Source of the DNA: Paraburkholderia bannensis NBRC 103871
Lineage (GTDB): Bacteria > Pseudomonadota > Gammaproteobacteria > Burkholderiales > Burkholderiaceae
Direction: 5' to 3'
Assembly: GCF_000685015.1 (NCBI RefSeq)
Contig: NZ_BAYA01000031.1
Location: forward strand, 38,625-102,624
Length of the DNA: 64,000 bases
The translations under genes and the position numbers were made by a program. Shown here in pieces: positions 1 to 8,719 of this stretch (its first letter is position 1; the number at the start of each line of letters is the position of its first letter). A model generated the notes under the pieces. The model worked only from the letters and a program-made list of their open reading frames with translations, made no database searches and was not told where the DNA came from.

Positions 1-1458
1 ATCATTCCGGCGAACGAGCAAGGCGCGATACTCGACAACATCGGCGTGCCGGTGAGCGGCATCAACCTCACCTACGATTCGTCCGATCCAGTAGGCGCGG
101 GCGACGCCGACGTGATGATCTCGCTGAAGCCCGGCCATCGTCCGACGGCGCAGTACGTGAGCGAGTTGCGCAAGCAGTTGCCCAAGGCGTTCCCGGGCGT
201 GAGCTTTGCGTTCCTGCCTGCGGACATCGTCAGCCAGATCCTCAACTTCGGCCTGCCTGCGCCGATCGATATTCAGATCGTCGGCAACAAGCTGGCCGCG
301 AACCGCGTCGTCGCCGACGACCTGCTCGCAAAGCTGCGCCACGTACGCGGCCTTGTCGATGCGCGCATCCAGCAGCCCGGCGACGCGCCCGCCATCAATA
401 TCGACGTCGATCGCACCAAGGCGATGCAGGCGGGCCTGCTGCAACGCGACGTCGCGCAGAACCTGCTGATCGCGCTCTCCGGCAGTTCGCAGACAACGCC
501 GAACTTCTGGCTCGATCCGAAGAACGGCGTCAGCTATCCGCTGCTGGTGATGGTGCCGCAGTACGACGAAAACTCCTTGCAGGCGCTGGCGAATCTGCCT
601 TTGAGCGGGTCGGTTGCTGCAAGCAATGCGGGCAAAGGTGCGCCGGTGCAGAACCTGCTTGGTTCGCTGGGCACCTTCACGCGCGCCACCCAGCAAGCCG
701 TGGTATCGCACTACAACGTGCAGCCGGTGCTCGATATCTTCGGCTCGGTGCAGGGGCGCGATCTGGGCGCGGTCGCCAACGATGTCGCCAAGCTCGTGGA
801 CAGCGAAAAAGCCAAGCTGCCGCCCGGTTCGTCCATCGTCGTGCGCGGCCAGGTGCAGGCGATGCACGAAGCGTTCTCCGGACTCCTGAGCGGTCTCGTG
901 TTCGCCATCGCGCTCGTCTATCTGCTGATGGTCGTGAATTTCCAGTCGTGGCTCGATCCGCTCGTGATCCTGAGCGGCCTGCCCGCCTCGCTCGCGGGCA
1001 TTGTCTGGATGCTGTTCGCCACCGACACCACGCTCAGCGTGCCTGCGCTCACCGGGACGATCCTGTGCATCGGCATCGCCACGGCCAACAGCATTCTCGT
1101 CGTCACCGCCGCGCGCGAGCGGCTCGCGCAGGGCGCGACGCCCTTCGAAGCCGCCGAACAGGCCGGTTTCACGCGCTTTCGCCCCGTCATGATGACGGCG
1201 CTCGCGATGTTGATTGGCATGTTGCCGATGGCACTCGGTCTCGGCGACGGCGGCGAGCAGAACGCGCCGCTCGGGCGCGCGGTGATTGGCGGGCTCGCGT
1301 GCGGGACGGTTTCGACGCTGCTGTTCGTGCCCGTGGTGTTCGCCATCGTGCATGGCTGGCTCGCGCGCCGCAAAGCGCGCAAGGCCGACCAGGAAAACAC
1401 CATGCTGCAAGCTCCCGCCAACGAGCCCGCCAGCGAGCCTGCTGACGCCGGCCAGTAA
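1..1458 (+). CDS. RND efflux permease, C-terminal part (cut by window start)
   Basis: This is the inner-membrane pump subunit of a tripartite efflux system, which exchanges protons for substrate. The reading frame is open from base 1, so the N-terminal half lies outside the window; the GTG at 46 is only an internal codon. What is visible is a periplasmic porter/docking region followed by the C-terminal membrane domain with closely spaced hydrophobic helices from about base 890 to 1350, containing the family-typical NFQSWLDPLVIL and the late helices ending in FVPVVFAIVHGW. The adaptor and outer-membrane lipoprotein genes follow directly, in the order permease, adaptor, outer-membrane factor. 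The double-Asp proton-relay helix is not in view, so drug-type and metal-type pumps cannot be told apart. Confidence 0.9.
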   Translation: MIPANEQGAILDNIGVPVSGINLTYDSSDPVGAGDADVMISLKPGHRPTAQYVSELRKQLPKAFPGVSFAFLPADIVSQILNFGLPAPIDIQIVGNKLAANRVVADDLLAKLRHVRGLVDARIQQPGDAPAINIDVDRTKAMQAGLLQRDVAQNLLIALSGSSQTTPNFWLDPKNGVSYPLLVMVPQYDENSLQALANLPLSGSVAASNAGKGAPVQNLLGSLGTFTRATQQAVVSHYNVQPVLDIFGSVQGRDLGAVANDVAKLVDSEKAKLPPGSSIVVRGQVQAMHEAFSGLLSGLVFAIALVYLLMVVNFQSWLDPLVILSGLPASLAGIVWMLFATDTTLSVPALTGTILCIGIATANSILVVTAARERLAQGATPFEAAEQAGFTRFRPVMMTALAMLIGMLPMALGLGDGGEQNAPLGRAVIGGLACGTVSTLLFVPVVFAIVHGWLARRKARKADQENTMLQAPANEPASEPADAGQ

Positions 1459-1492
1459 CGCATTCCGATTTCGCGGACTTCCTCTACCGATC

Positions 1493-2665
1493 ATGACCGA
1501 CCTCGACCAACACCCCGCGCCGCGCCGCAAGGCGGTTTTCGCGCTTGCCGCGCTCGCTGTCGCGCTGCTCACCGCGGGCATCGTGCCGCGCCTCTACGCC
1601 AGCCGCGCGCTCGCGGCGCAAACCGCGTCGCAAAGCACGCTCACGGTGTCGGTGGTGCAGCCGAAACCCGCGCCCGCGAGCGAAGACCTCGTGCTGCCAG
1701 GCGCGGCCACGCCCTTCGCCGATGCCGCGATCTTCGCGCGCACGAGCGGCTATATCGCGCACTGGTACACGGATATCGGCACGCACGTAAAGGCCGGCCA
1801 GGTGCTCGCGGACATCGCCGCGCCCGATCTGGACGCGCAGCTGCGCGCCGCGCGCGCCGACGAAGCCTCGGCGCAGGCCGCTTACACGTACGCGAAAACC
1901 ACGGCGCAGCGCTGGCAAACGATGCTCGCGAGCCAGTCGGTCGCGCAGCAGGACGCCGATGCGAAAGTCAGCGACATGCAGACGAAACAGGCCGCGCTGG
2001 CGGCGGCGCAGGCCAATGTCGCGCGCCTCGTGGAACTGGTCTCGTATGAGAAGGTGACCGCGCCGTTCGACGGCGTGGTGACGGCGCGCGACGTGGACGT
2101 GGGCGCGCTGGTGACGGCGGGCGGCACGCCAGGTTCGCCGTCCGCCGCCAACGAACTGTTCCATCTTTCGCAGACGCAGACCTTGCGCGTCTTCGTCGAT
2201 GTGCCCCAGGACGACGCCGCGGGTATCACGCCCGCGACCGAAGCCTGGTTGACGACGCAACAATATCCGGGCCGCCGCTTCAACGCGCGCGTGGCGCGCA
2301 GCGCGGGCGCGCTCGATCCGGCGAGCCGCACGTTGCGCGTGGAAATCGACGTCGACAATACGGACGGCGCACTGCTGCCGGGCGGCTATGTGCAGGCGCA
2401 TCTTGCGCTCAAGACCACGACGCCCGCGCTCGACGTGCCGGTGACGGCGCTGCTGTTCCGGCCCGACGGCGTCTCCGTGGCGACGGTGGATGCGACCGGC
2501 AAGGTGCTGCTCAAGCCGGTGCATCTGGGCCGCGACTTCGGCACGCATGTGGAAGTGACGTCGGGCATCGCCGCGAACGATCGCGTGATAGACAATCCCG
2601 GCGACAGCATCAGCAACGGCGAAGCCGTGAGCATCGCGCAGACAGCAAAGGCGGCACAGTCATGA
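1493..2665 (+). CDS. RND efflux periplasmic adaptor (HlyD/MFP family)
   Basis: The 390-residue protein is a membrane-fusion subunit that bridges the inner-membrane pump and the outer-membrane channel. It has an N-terminal membrane-spanning signal (about residues 14-38), a split lipoyl/barrel-sandwich region (IARTSGYIAHWYTDIGTHVKAGQVLADI near 90 and VTAPFDGVVTARDVDVGALV near 190) around an alpha-helical hairpin rich in Ala and Gln, then a beta-barrel and a C-terminal domain. The reading frame continues upstream into the permease gene, but ATG 1493 is chosen because it lies 34 bases after the permease stop and gives a normal signal anchor. Its stop overlaps the next start in ATGA, so translation is probably coupled. 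Confidence 0.92.
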   Translation: MTDLDQHPAPRRKAVFALAALAVALLTAGIVPRLYASRALAAQTASQSTLTVSVVQPKPAPASEDLVLPGAATPFADAAIFARTSGYIAHWYTDIGTHVKAGQVLADIAAPDLDAQLRAARADEASAQAAYTYAKTTAQRWQTMLASQSVAQQDADAKVSDMQTKQAALAAAQANVARLVELVSYEKVTAPFDGVVTARDVDVGALVTAGGTPGSPSAANELFHLSQTQTLRVFVDVPQDDAAGITPATEAWLTTQQYPGRRFNARVARSAGALDPASRTLRVEIDVDNTDGALLPGGYVQAHLALKTTTPALDVPVTALLFRPDGVSVATVDATGKVLLKPVHLGRDFGTHVEVTSGIAANDRVIDNPGDSISNGEAVSIAQTAKAAQS

Positions 2666-4113
2666 GCGCGCGCCGTTTACCCCTTCGTTTAGGGGCTATT
2701 GCGCTTGCTGCGGCGCTGGCGGCCTGTTCGACGACCGCGCCATACCAGGCGCCCAAGGTCGAGATCCCTGCGCATTACGCGGGCGATGCGTCGTCCAATG
2801 GATCGAACACTGCATGGCAAGTCGCCTCGCCCGCCGACGCCGCACCGCGCGGCGCGTGGTGGACGGTGTTCGACGATGCAGAACTGAACACGCTGGAAGC
2901 GCGCATCGACGTGTCGAACCAGAGCGTGCGCAAGGCGCTCGCCAACCTCGCCGAAGCGCGCGCGACCACCGACTATCAGCGCGCGGGCTTTCTGCCGACC
3001 ATCACCGCAGGCGTTGCCCAGGATCGCTACCGCACCTCGGCGAACAAGCAGGGATCGTCGCTTGCGGGCAAGACGATTCCCGACTACAGCATGGGCGTCA
3101 CGGCGACGTGGGAGCCCGATGTGTTCGGCCGCATTCGCGACGAAGTCACGAGCGCCAACGCCACGGCCCAGGCCAGTGCCGCCGACCTGGAAGCGGTGCG
3201 TCTGTCGATGTCGGCGCAGCTTGCGGTCGATTACTTCAACTTGCGCTCGCTGGACGCGCAGAAGCAGTTGCTCGACGACAGCGTGCGCGCGTACAGCCGC
3301 GCGCTCGCCATCGTGCAGGATCAGTTGCGCAATGGGGCGATTGACGCATCCGCGGTCGCGCAGGCGCAAACGCAGCTCGACAGCACGCGCACGCAGGCCC
3401 GCGATATCGACGTGAGCCGCGCGCAAATGCAGCACGCGATTGCCACGCTGATTGGCGAGCCCGCTTCGATTTTTACGCTGCCGCCCGTGCAGGACACGCA
3501 AGCCAGCTTGCATCTGCCGACGATTCCGCCGGGCCTGCCCTCGCAGCTGATCGAGCGCCGCCCCGATATTGCCGCCGCCGAACGCCGCGTGGCGGCCGCC
3601 AACGCGCAGATCGGCGCGGCGCACGCCGCGTTCTTCCCCAACCTCGTGCTGAGCGCGACGGCGGGCCTGGAAAGCTCGATGTTCGCACCTTGGCTGAGCG
3701 CGCCCAGCCTGTTCTGGTCACTCGGGCCGCAACTGGTCGGCACGATCTTCGACGGCGGCAAGCGCACTGCGACGCTGCACGCGGCGAACGCGCATTACGA
3801 CGGCACCGTTGCCGATTACCGGCAGACCGTGCTCACGGCGTTCGAGCAGGTGGAGAACAATCTGTCCGCACTACAGGCGCTCGCCGATGAGTCCACGACG
3901 CAGCAGCGCGCGGCGCAGGCCGCGCAACAGGCACTGCAGCTCACCACGAATCGTTTCAATGCGGGCGCGGTCAGCTATCTCGACGTGGTGACCTCGCAGA
4001 CCATCGCGCTCACCAACGAGCGCGATGCAGTCGTGATCGAGGGACGCCGGATGACGGCGTGCGTGCGGTTGATCGAGGCATTGGGCGGCAGCTGGAACGC
4101 CAGCGCGGGTTAA
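2662..4113 (+). CDS. RND efflux outer-membrane lipoprotein (NodT/OprM-type TolC family)
   Basis: This 483-residue outer-membrane channel subunit completes the pump. The N-terminus is a lipoprotein signal with the lipobox LAAC (Cys at about residue 22), so it is probably lipid-anchored. The body shows the duplicated TolC-type alpha-helical repeats, with family signatures such as ATWEPDVFGRIRDEV, ERRPDIAAAERRVAAANAQIG and ARFNAGAVSYLDVV-like text near the C-terminus (NRFNAGAVSYLDVVTSQT). It begins inside the adaptor stop codon (ATGA). The next gene runs convergently and starts only seven bases after this stop, so this operon ends here; no terminator hairpin is obvious in that gap. Confidence 0.93.
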   Translation: MSARRLPLRLGAIALAAALAACSTTAPYQAPKVEIPAHYAGDASSNGSNTAWQVASPADAAPRGAWWTVFDDAELNTLEARIDVSNQSVRKALANLAEARATTDYQRAGFLPTITAGVAQDRYRTSANKQGSSLAGKTIPDYSMGVTATWEPDVFGRIRDEVTSANATAQASAADLEAVRLSMSAQLAVDYFNLRSLDAQKQLLDDSVRAYSRALAIVQDQLRNGAIDASAVAQAQTQLDSTRTQARDIDVSRAQMQHAIATLIGEPASIFTLPPVQDTQASLHLPTIPPGLPSQLIERRPDIAAAERRVAAANAQIGAAHAAFFPNLVLSATAGLESSMFAPWLSAPSLFWSLGPQLVGTIFDGGKRTATLHAANAHYDGTVADYRQTVLTAFEQVENNLSALQALADESTTQQRAAQAAQQALQLTTNRFNAGAVSYLDVVTSQTIALTNERDAVVIEGRRMTACVRLIEALGGSWNASAG

Positions 4114-4120
4114 ACACCCA

Positions 4121-5625
4121 TCACGCGCGCGGGAACGTCAAAATGAAACGCGTGCTGCGCGCATCGCTTTGCGCGCTGACCTTGCCGCCGTGCAGCTCCA
4201 TCACGCTACGCACGATGGCGAGGCCCAGACCCGCCGATGCCCCCGCGCCCGCCGGTTCGGGCCCGCGCGTGCGCGAAGGATCCGCGCGATAAAAGCGCTC
4301 GAAGATACGTTCGAGATGTTCGGGGGGAATCGGCGTGCCGGGGTTTTCGACGACGATGTCGAGCGCGTCGCCATGCGTATGCGCCGCCAGCATGATCGTC
4401 CCGCCCGGCGGCGTGTAACGCAGCGCGTTCGCCAGCAGGTTGCTGAGCGCGCGGCGGAACAGTTCGACGTCGGCGCTCAACATTGCGCTGCCTTGCACGC
4501 TGATCGACAGGCCGGCTTCGTCGGCAAGCCCTTCGAAGTATTCGGCGATGCGCTCAAGCTCGTCGTGCACGTCGAACGCGCGGCGGTGCATTTCGAAGCG
4601 GGGATGCTCGGCGCGCGCCAGAAAGATCACGTTCTCGATCATGCGCGACAATCGTTCGCATTCCTCCAGGTTGGAGGCCAGCACGGCCTGGTATTCGTCG
4701 TCGCTGCGCGGACGCGCGAGCGCGATTTCGGTTGCGCCGCGCAGGTTGCCCAGCGGCGTACGCATGTCGTGCGCGAGATCGGTGGTGAACTGGCTCAGGC
4801 GCTGGAAGCCCACGTGCAGCCGTTCGAGCATCGCGTTCAGCGACGCCACCAGCGTCGCGAGTTCGCTGGGAACATGCTTGACGCTGATCGGCCGGTCGAG
4901 CCGGTACGCCGTCACTTCGCGCGCCTGGTCGGCGATCTGCCGCAGCGGCCGCAACGCCAGCCGCACCAGCGCATAGCTGCCCAGCAGCACCACCAGCGTG
5001 CCGATGCTGCCCGCCAGCCCCAGCGTGTCGCGATACGAGTCGAGCAGGCTCAGCGGGCCGCGCAGGTCGCGCGCGATGCCCACGCGCAGCGTCTCGCCGT
5101 TGCGCAACGCGACGTCAAACGCGATGCTGCGCACCGGCACGCCCTGCGCGCTGCGCCATTCGCGGATTGCCGTATCGCCGATGCGCGCATCGGGCGCGAG
5201 CACGAGCGCGCCCGCGCGCGCGGCGGACAGATCGATATCGCTGGCGGTGACGGCATGGGTGGGAGGCCTGGGCGGTTCGTCGAAGGTATCGCCTTCGTCG
5301 TGGGCCGCGACGGGCTGGCCCTGCGCATCGACGATACGCATGGCGAGCGCCTGGTTGCCCAGCACGGCGCTCGACAGGCGCAAGGCGTGATCGCGCGCGT
5401 CCTGCGTGGAACCCAGTTCAGTGGCGAGGCGGCGCACGTGGCGCGCCGCGAGCACGATGTCCTGGTCGTCCTGCTTGCGCACCTGATGCGCGAGCGCGAC
5501 GTAGAGATACCAGCCGACGCACGCAAACACTGCGAGCGTCGTCGCGCTGAAAACGAGCGCCAGCGTGAGCGCGAGCGAGCGGCGCGTCAGTGGCGCGCTC
5601 GGGGCCTTCGAGGCCGGGGAGACCA

Positions 5626-5626
<1 letters not shown>
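4121..5626 (-). CDS. Heavy-metal-type sensor histidine kinase (CusS/IrlS-like)
   Basis: The 501-residue kinase has two membrane segments (about 17-43 and 203-226) enclosing a periplasmic sensor region of about 160 residues. A HAMP linker follows, then a HisKA domain with the H-box LTDLAHDMRTPLGNLRG (phospho-acceptor His286) and an ATP-binding domain with N-box NLLANALRYTPPGG and GLGLAIVRSVM. The layout matches the heavy-metal sensor kinases that sit beside RND pumps (CusS, IrlS); the actual ligand is unknown. It is downstream of and overlaps the regulator gene (TGATG), and it converges with the RND operon ending at 4113, so it may control that pump, though this is only inferred from position. 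Confidence 0.9.
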
Positions 5627-6309
<683 letters not shown>

Positions 6310-6362
6310 TCTCCCGCCTTCATGGTGGGACGATTTTACCCAAAGCCGCGTCCAGCAAGGGG

Positions 6363-6391
6363 CCGCCGGATAACCCAGGCGTTACCGGCGG
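6363..6391. repeat. Inverted repeat between small gene and response regulator
   Basis: CCGCCGG and CCGGCGG arms enclose a short region in which TAAC and GTTA also pair, giving a long stem with a one-base bulge. There is no T-run on the minus-strand side, so it is not a classical terminator; it could be a processing or attenuating hairpin. Confidence 0.35.
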
Positions 6392-6415
6392 ATTACATTT
6401 TCGACATCTGGAGTG

Positions 6416-6694
6416 TTAATGGTGGAGATAAAGCGCGGTCGTGCTGGCCGTTTGCGAGGCGCTGCCCGACTGCGAACGGGTGGTGGTCGCGTTGCCGTAG
6501 CCGCTATTCGTGGCCGACGTCGCAACGACGTGAGCGGGCTGCGCTGCGTTCGACGGATTCGACGTGCTGTCGTGTTGGGCCTGCACTGCCGGCGCGCCAA
6601 GTTGCTCGTGCGAGATGTGTTCGTTCTGCGCAAAAGCCAGCATCGGGAACATCGTAGTACTGACGATAAGTGCAGCGAGCAGACGGTTCTTCAT
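6416..6694 (-). CDS. Small exported protein, NSGYG-containing, unknown function
   Basis: This predicted protein of 92 residues has a clear Sec signal peptide (KNRLLAALIVS, cleavage near AFAQ) and a low-complexity mature part rich in Ser, Thr, Ala, Gln and His, containing the segment TNSGYGN. The start at 6694 follows an AAGGAG-type ribosome-binding site; an upstream in-frame ATG would only add eight residues. It has no enzymatic motifs. The protein at 46666-46965 has the same architecture and also contains TNSGYG, so the two look like members of one family of small periplasmic or surface proteins. It lies upstream of the response-regulator gene on the same strand, with 106 bases between. Confidence 0.65.
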   Translation of the reverse strand: MKNRLLAALIVSTTMFPMLAFAQNEHISHEQLGAPAVQAQHDSTSNPSNAAQPAHVVATSATNSGYGNATTTRSQSGSASQTASTTALYLHH

Positions 6695-7084
6695 GGTAAG
6701 GCTCCTTAAATAAGGCATAAAAGTGATTGAAGTGCGCGCCGATGGACTCTTGCCTTGCGCGCCGCGACTTCAATGAATTCGCGAAGTCAGGGGCATTGTG
6801 TGCGGCGCAGACTTAAGGGATTCTGAATCCGCGGGTAGATGACAAATTCGTAATCTGGCCGATATCCCCGCGTCACCTGACGCCGTCGATTCACCAGAAA
6901 GGTGCAAAAAGTCGCGTGAAGCACCATTCTCATACGAGAACAATTCTCATTTACTTATGCGAAATCAACGTGTAAGCTACGCTGCCGACGATGTCAGCAA
7001 ACGTAACGGCCGCACGATTCGCCGATTTCTTCGATTTCTTCGATTCCTTAAGCCCAGCCCGCTCAACGCACCGCGTCACGCCGC
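6695..7084. other. Intergenic region upstream of the fec-type iron genes
   Basis: These 390 bases contain no convincing gene. They hold the divergent promoters of the small exported gene and the sigma-factor gene, including the Fur-like box at 6935-6949. The stretch 6840-6970 is distinctly AT-richer than its surroundings. Confidence 0.6.
6935..6949. promoter_or_regulatory. Fur-like box upstream of the ECF sigma gene
   Basis: On the minus strand this reads TGAGAATTGTTCTCG. Against the 7-1-7 Fur consensus TGATAAT-N-ATTATCA it matches 10 of 14 positions, and it contains the arms GAGAA/TTCTC. It lies about 135 bases upstream of the sigma-factor start. An 18-base stretch covering most of it (6939-6956) is repeated exactly upstream of the haem receptor gene. 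Confidence 0.7.
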
Positions 7085-7588
7085 ATGACCGCCCTTCCGC
7101 CCTCCGCCCAACTCGAGATCGACGCGCTCTACCGCGCGCATCACGGCTGGCTGCATGGGTGGCTGCGCCGCAAGCTGGGCTGCGCGCACCGCGCCAGCGA
7201 TCTTGCGCACGACACCTTCATGCGCCTGCTCGCGCGCGAGGAACCCGTCGAGGCCCGCGAACCGCGCGCACTGCTCACCACCGTCGCCCAGCGCGTGCTC
7301 TACAACCACAGGCGGCGCGAGCAGGTCGAGCGCGCGTATCTCGAAGCGCTCGCGCTCACGCCGGAGGCACTTGCCCCTTCGCCGGAAGACCAGGCCGTGC
7401 TGCTGGAAACGCTCTGCGAAATCGACCGCCTGCTCGACGGGCTGCCCGTCGTCGTCAAGCGTGCGTTTCTGCTCGCGCAGTTCGACGGCGCGACGCATAC
7501 GGAGATTGCCGGGACGCTCGGCATTTCGCTCGCGACCGTGAAGCGCCATCTCGCGAAGGCGGCGGCGCAGTGCTTCTTTGCGCTGTGA
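7085..7588 (+). CDS. FecI-like ECF RNA polymerase sigma factor
   Basis: The 167-residue protein is an extracytoplasmic-function sigma factor of the iron-starvation type. Region 2 spans about residues 10-75 (DLAHDTFMRLLAREEP, TTVAQRVLYNHRRREQ). Region 4 is at about 110-165 with the helix-turn-helix text THTEIAGTLGISLATVKRHLAKA. It is followed by a FecR-type regulator and then a TonB receptor carrying an N-terminal signalling domain, the classical surface-signalling order. In FecI systems the sigma factor is Fur-repressed and activated through FecR when the receptor binds its ferric siderophore; the Fur-like box upstream fits this. No strong ribosome-binding site is seen before ATG 7085. Confidence 0.93.
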   Translation: MTALPPSAQLEIDALYRAHHGWLHGWLRRKLGCAHRASDLAHDTFMRLLAREEPVEAREPRALLTTVAQRVLYNHRRREQVERAYLEALALTPEALAPSPEDQAVLLETLCEIDRLLDGLPVVVKRAFLLAQFDGATHTEIAGTLGISLATVKRHLAKAAAQCFFAL

Positions 7589-7599
7589 GCCGCACACCG

Positions 7600-8595
7600 A
7601 TGCACACCGTCCCGCCCGCGATCGTCCCCGACATCGCCCCCGACATCGCCCATCGCGCCGTCGAATGGTGGCTCGACCTGGGCAGCGGCGCGATCACGCC
7701 GGCGCAGCGCAAAGCGCTCGACGCCTGGCGCGCGGAACACGCCGATCACGAACGCGCCTGGCAGCATATCCAGACCGTTTCGCAGCGCTTTCAGTCGCTG
7801 GGTCAGGGCGCGTCGGCGCACGCCGCGCGCACGGCCCTCACGCGCGGGGTCTCGCGAGGCCGCCGCTCCAGCGTCAAGGCGCTCGTCGCACTCTTCTTCG
7901 TCGGCGGCGCGACGTGGAGCGCGCGCCATCGCCTCGGCTGGCCGGACTGGAGCGCCGACATGCACACGGCAACCGGCGAAATCCGCACCTTTGCGCTAGA
8001 CGACGGCACGGCGTTGACGCTCAACACGGCGTCGTCCGTCGATCTGCGTTTCTCGGCCAGCGAGCGGCGCATCGTACTCAGGCGCGGCGAGATCATGGTC
8101 GTCACCGGCCATCGCGACGGCACTCACGCGCGCCCGTTCATCGTGCAGACCGCGCAAGGCACCGCCACGCCGCTCGGCACGCGCTTTTCCGTGCAACAAC
8201 GCCAGGACGACACGCGGCTCGCCGTATTCGAAGGCGCGGTTCGCATCGTGCCCGACGACGCACCGGCCGCTGCGTGCACGCTGCATTCGGGCGAATCGGC
8301 ACGCTTCACAGCAACTGCGGTCAGCGACGTTCAATCGGTGGCGAATGACGCATCGGCCTGGACGCAGGGCATGCTCGTCGCCAACGACATGCGGCTCGGC
8401 GATTTCCTGGGCGAGCTTGCGCGCTACCGCGAAGGCGTCGTGCGCTGCGATCCGCGCGCGGCCTCGTTGCGCGTGTCCGGCACCTATCTGCTCGCGGATA
8501 CCGATGGCGTGCTCGACACGCTTTCTCGCGCGCTGCCATTGCGCGTGGACTATCTGACGCGCTTCTGGGTCACCGTGAGCCCCGCTCGCGGGTGA
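7600..8595 (+). CDS. FecR-family anti-sigma/signal-transducing regulator
   Basis: The 331-residue inner-membrane protein relays the signal from the receptor to the sigma factor. It has the N-terminal cytoplasmic sigma-binding domain typical of FecR (AHRAVEWWLDLGSGAITPAQRKALDAWRAEHADHERAW, about residues 14-52). A single membrane segment is near 90-105 (VKALVALFFVGGATW), and the periplasmic FecR domain follows (GEIRTFALDDGTALTLNTASSVDLRF onward). ATG 7600 is chosen because it starts 11 bases after the sigma stop and gives the correct N-terminal domain; the frame remains open far upstream but only as shadow of the sigma gene. Confidence 0.92.
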   Translation: MHTVPPAIVPDIAPDIAHRAVEWWLDLGSGAITPAQRKALDAWRAEHADHERAWQHIQTVSQRFQSLGQGASAHAARTALTRGVSRGRRSSVKALVALFFVGGATWSARHRLGWPDWSADMHTATGEIRTFALDDGTALTLNTASSVDLRFSASERRIVLRRGEIMVVTGHRDGTHARPFIVQTAQGTATPLGTRFSVQQRQDDTRLAVFEGAVRIVPDDAPAAACTLHSGESARFTATAVSDVQSVANDASAWTQGMLVANDMRLGDFLGELARYREGVVRCDPRAASLRVSGTYLLADTDGVLDTLSRALPLRVDYLTRFWVTVSPARG

Positions 8596-8634
8596 TCCAC
8601 CGGGCGCCGGAACATCGGCGCAAAAAAAATATTT

Positions 8635-8657
8635 TCGAAAACCTGAGCTGTTTTCGA
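8635..8657. repeat. Inverted repeat between fecR-like gene and receptor
   Basis: Perfect eight-base arms TCGAAAAC and GTTTTCGA are separated by seven bases, in an A/T-rich gap of 124 bases. It could be an operator, an attenuator hairpin, or part of the sigma-dependent receptor promoter. There is no T-run for a simple terminator. Confidence 0.45.
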
Positions 8658-8719
8658 TTCTCGCGGGACAAGCCAGATGAAAGCACTTTTTCATCGGTCT
8701 TCTTCCAGCCTTCTAATCC

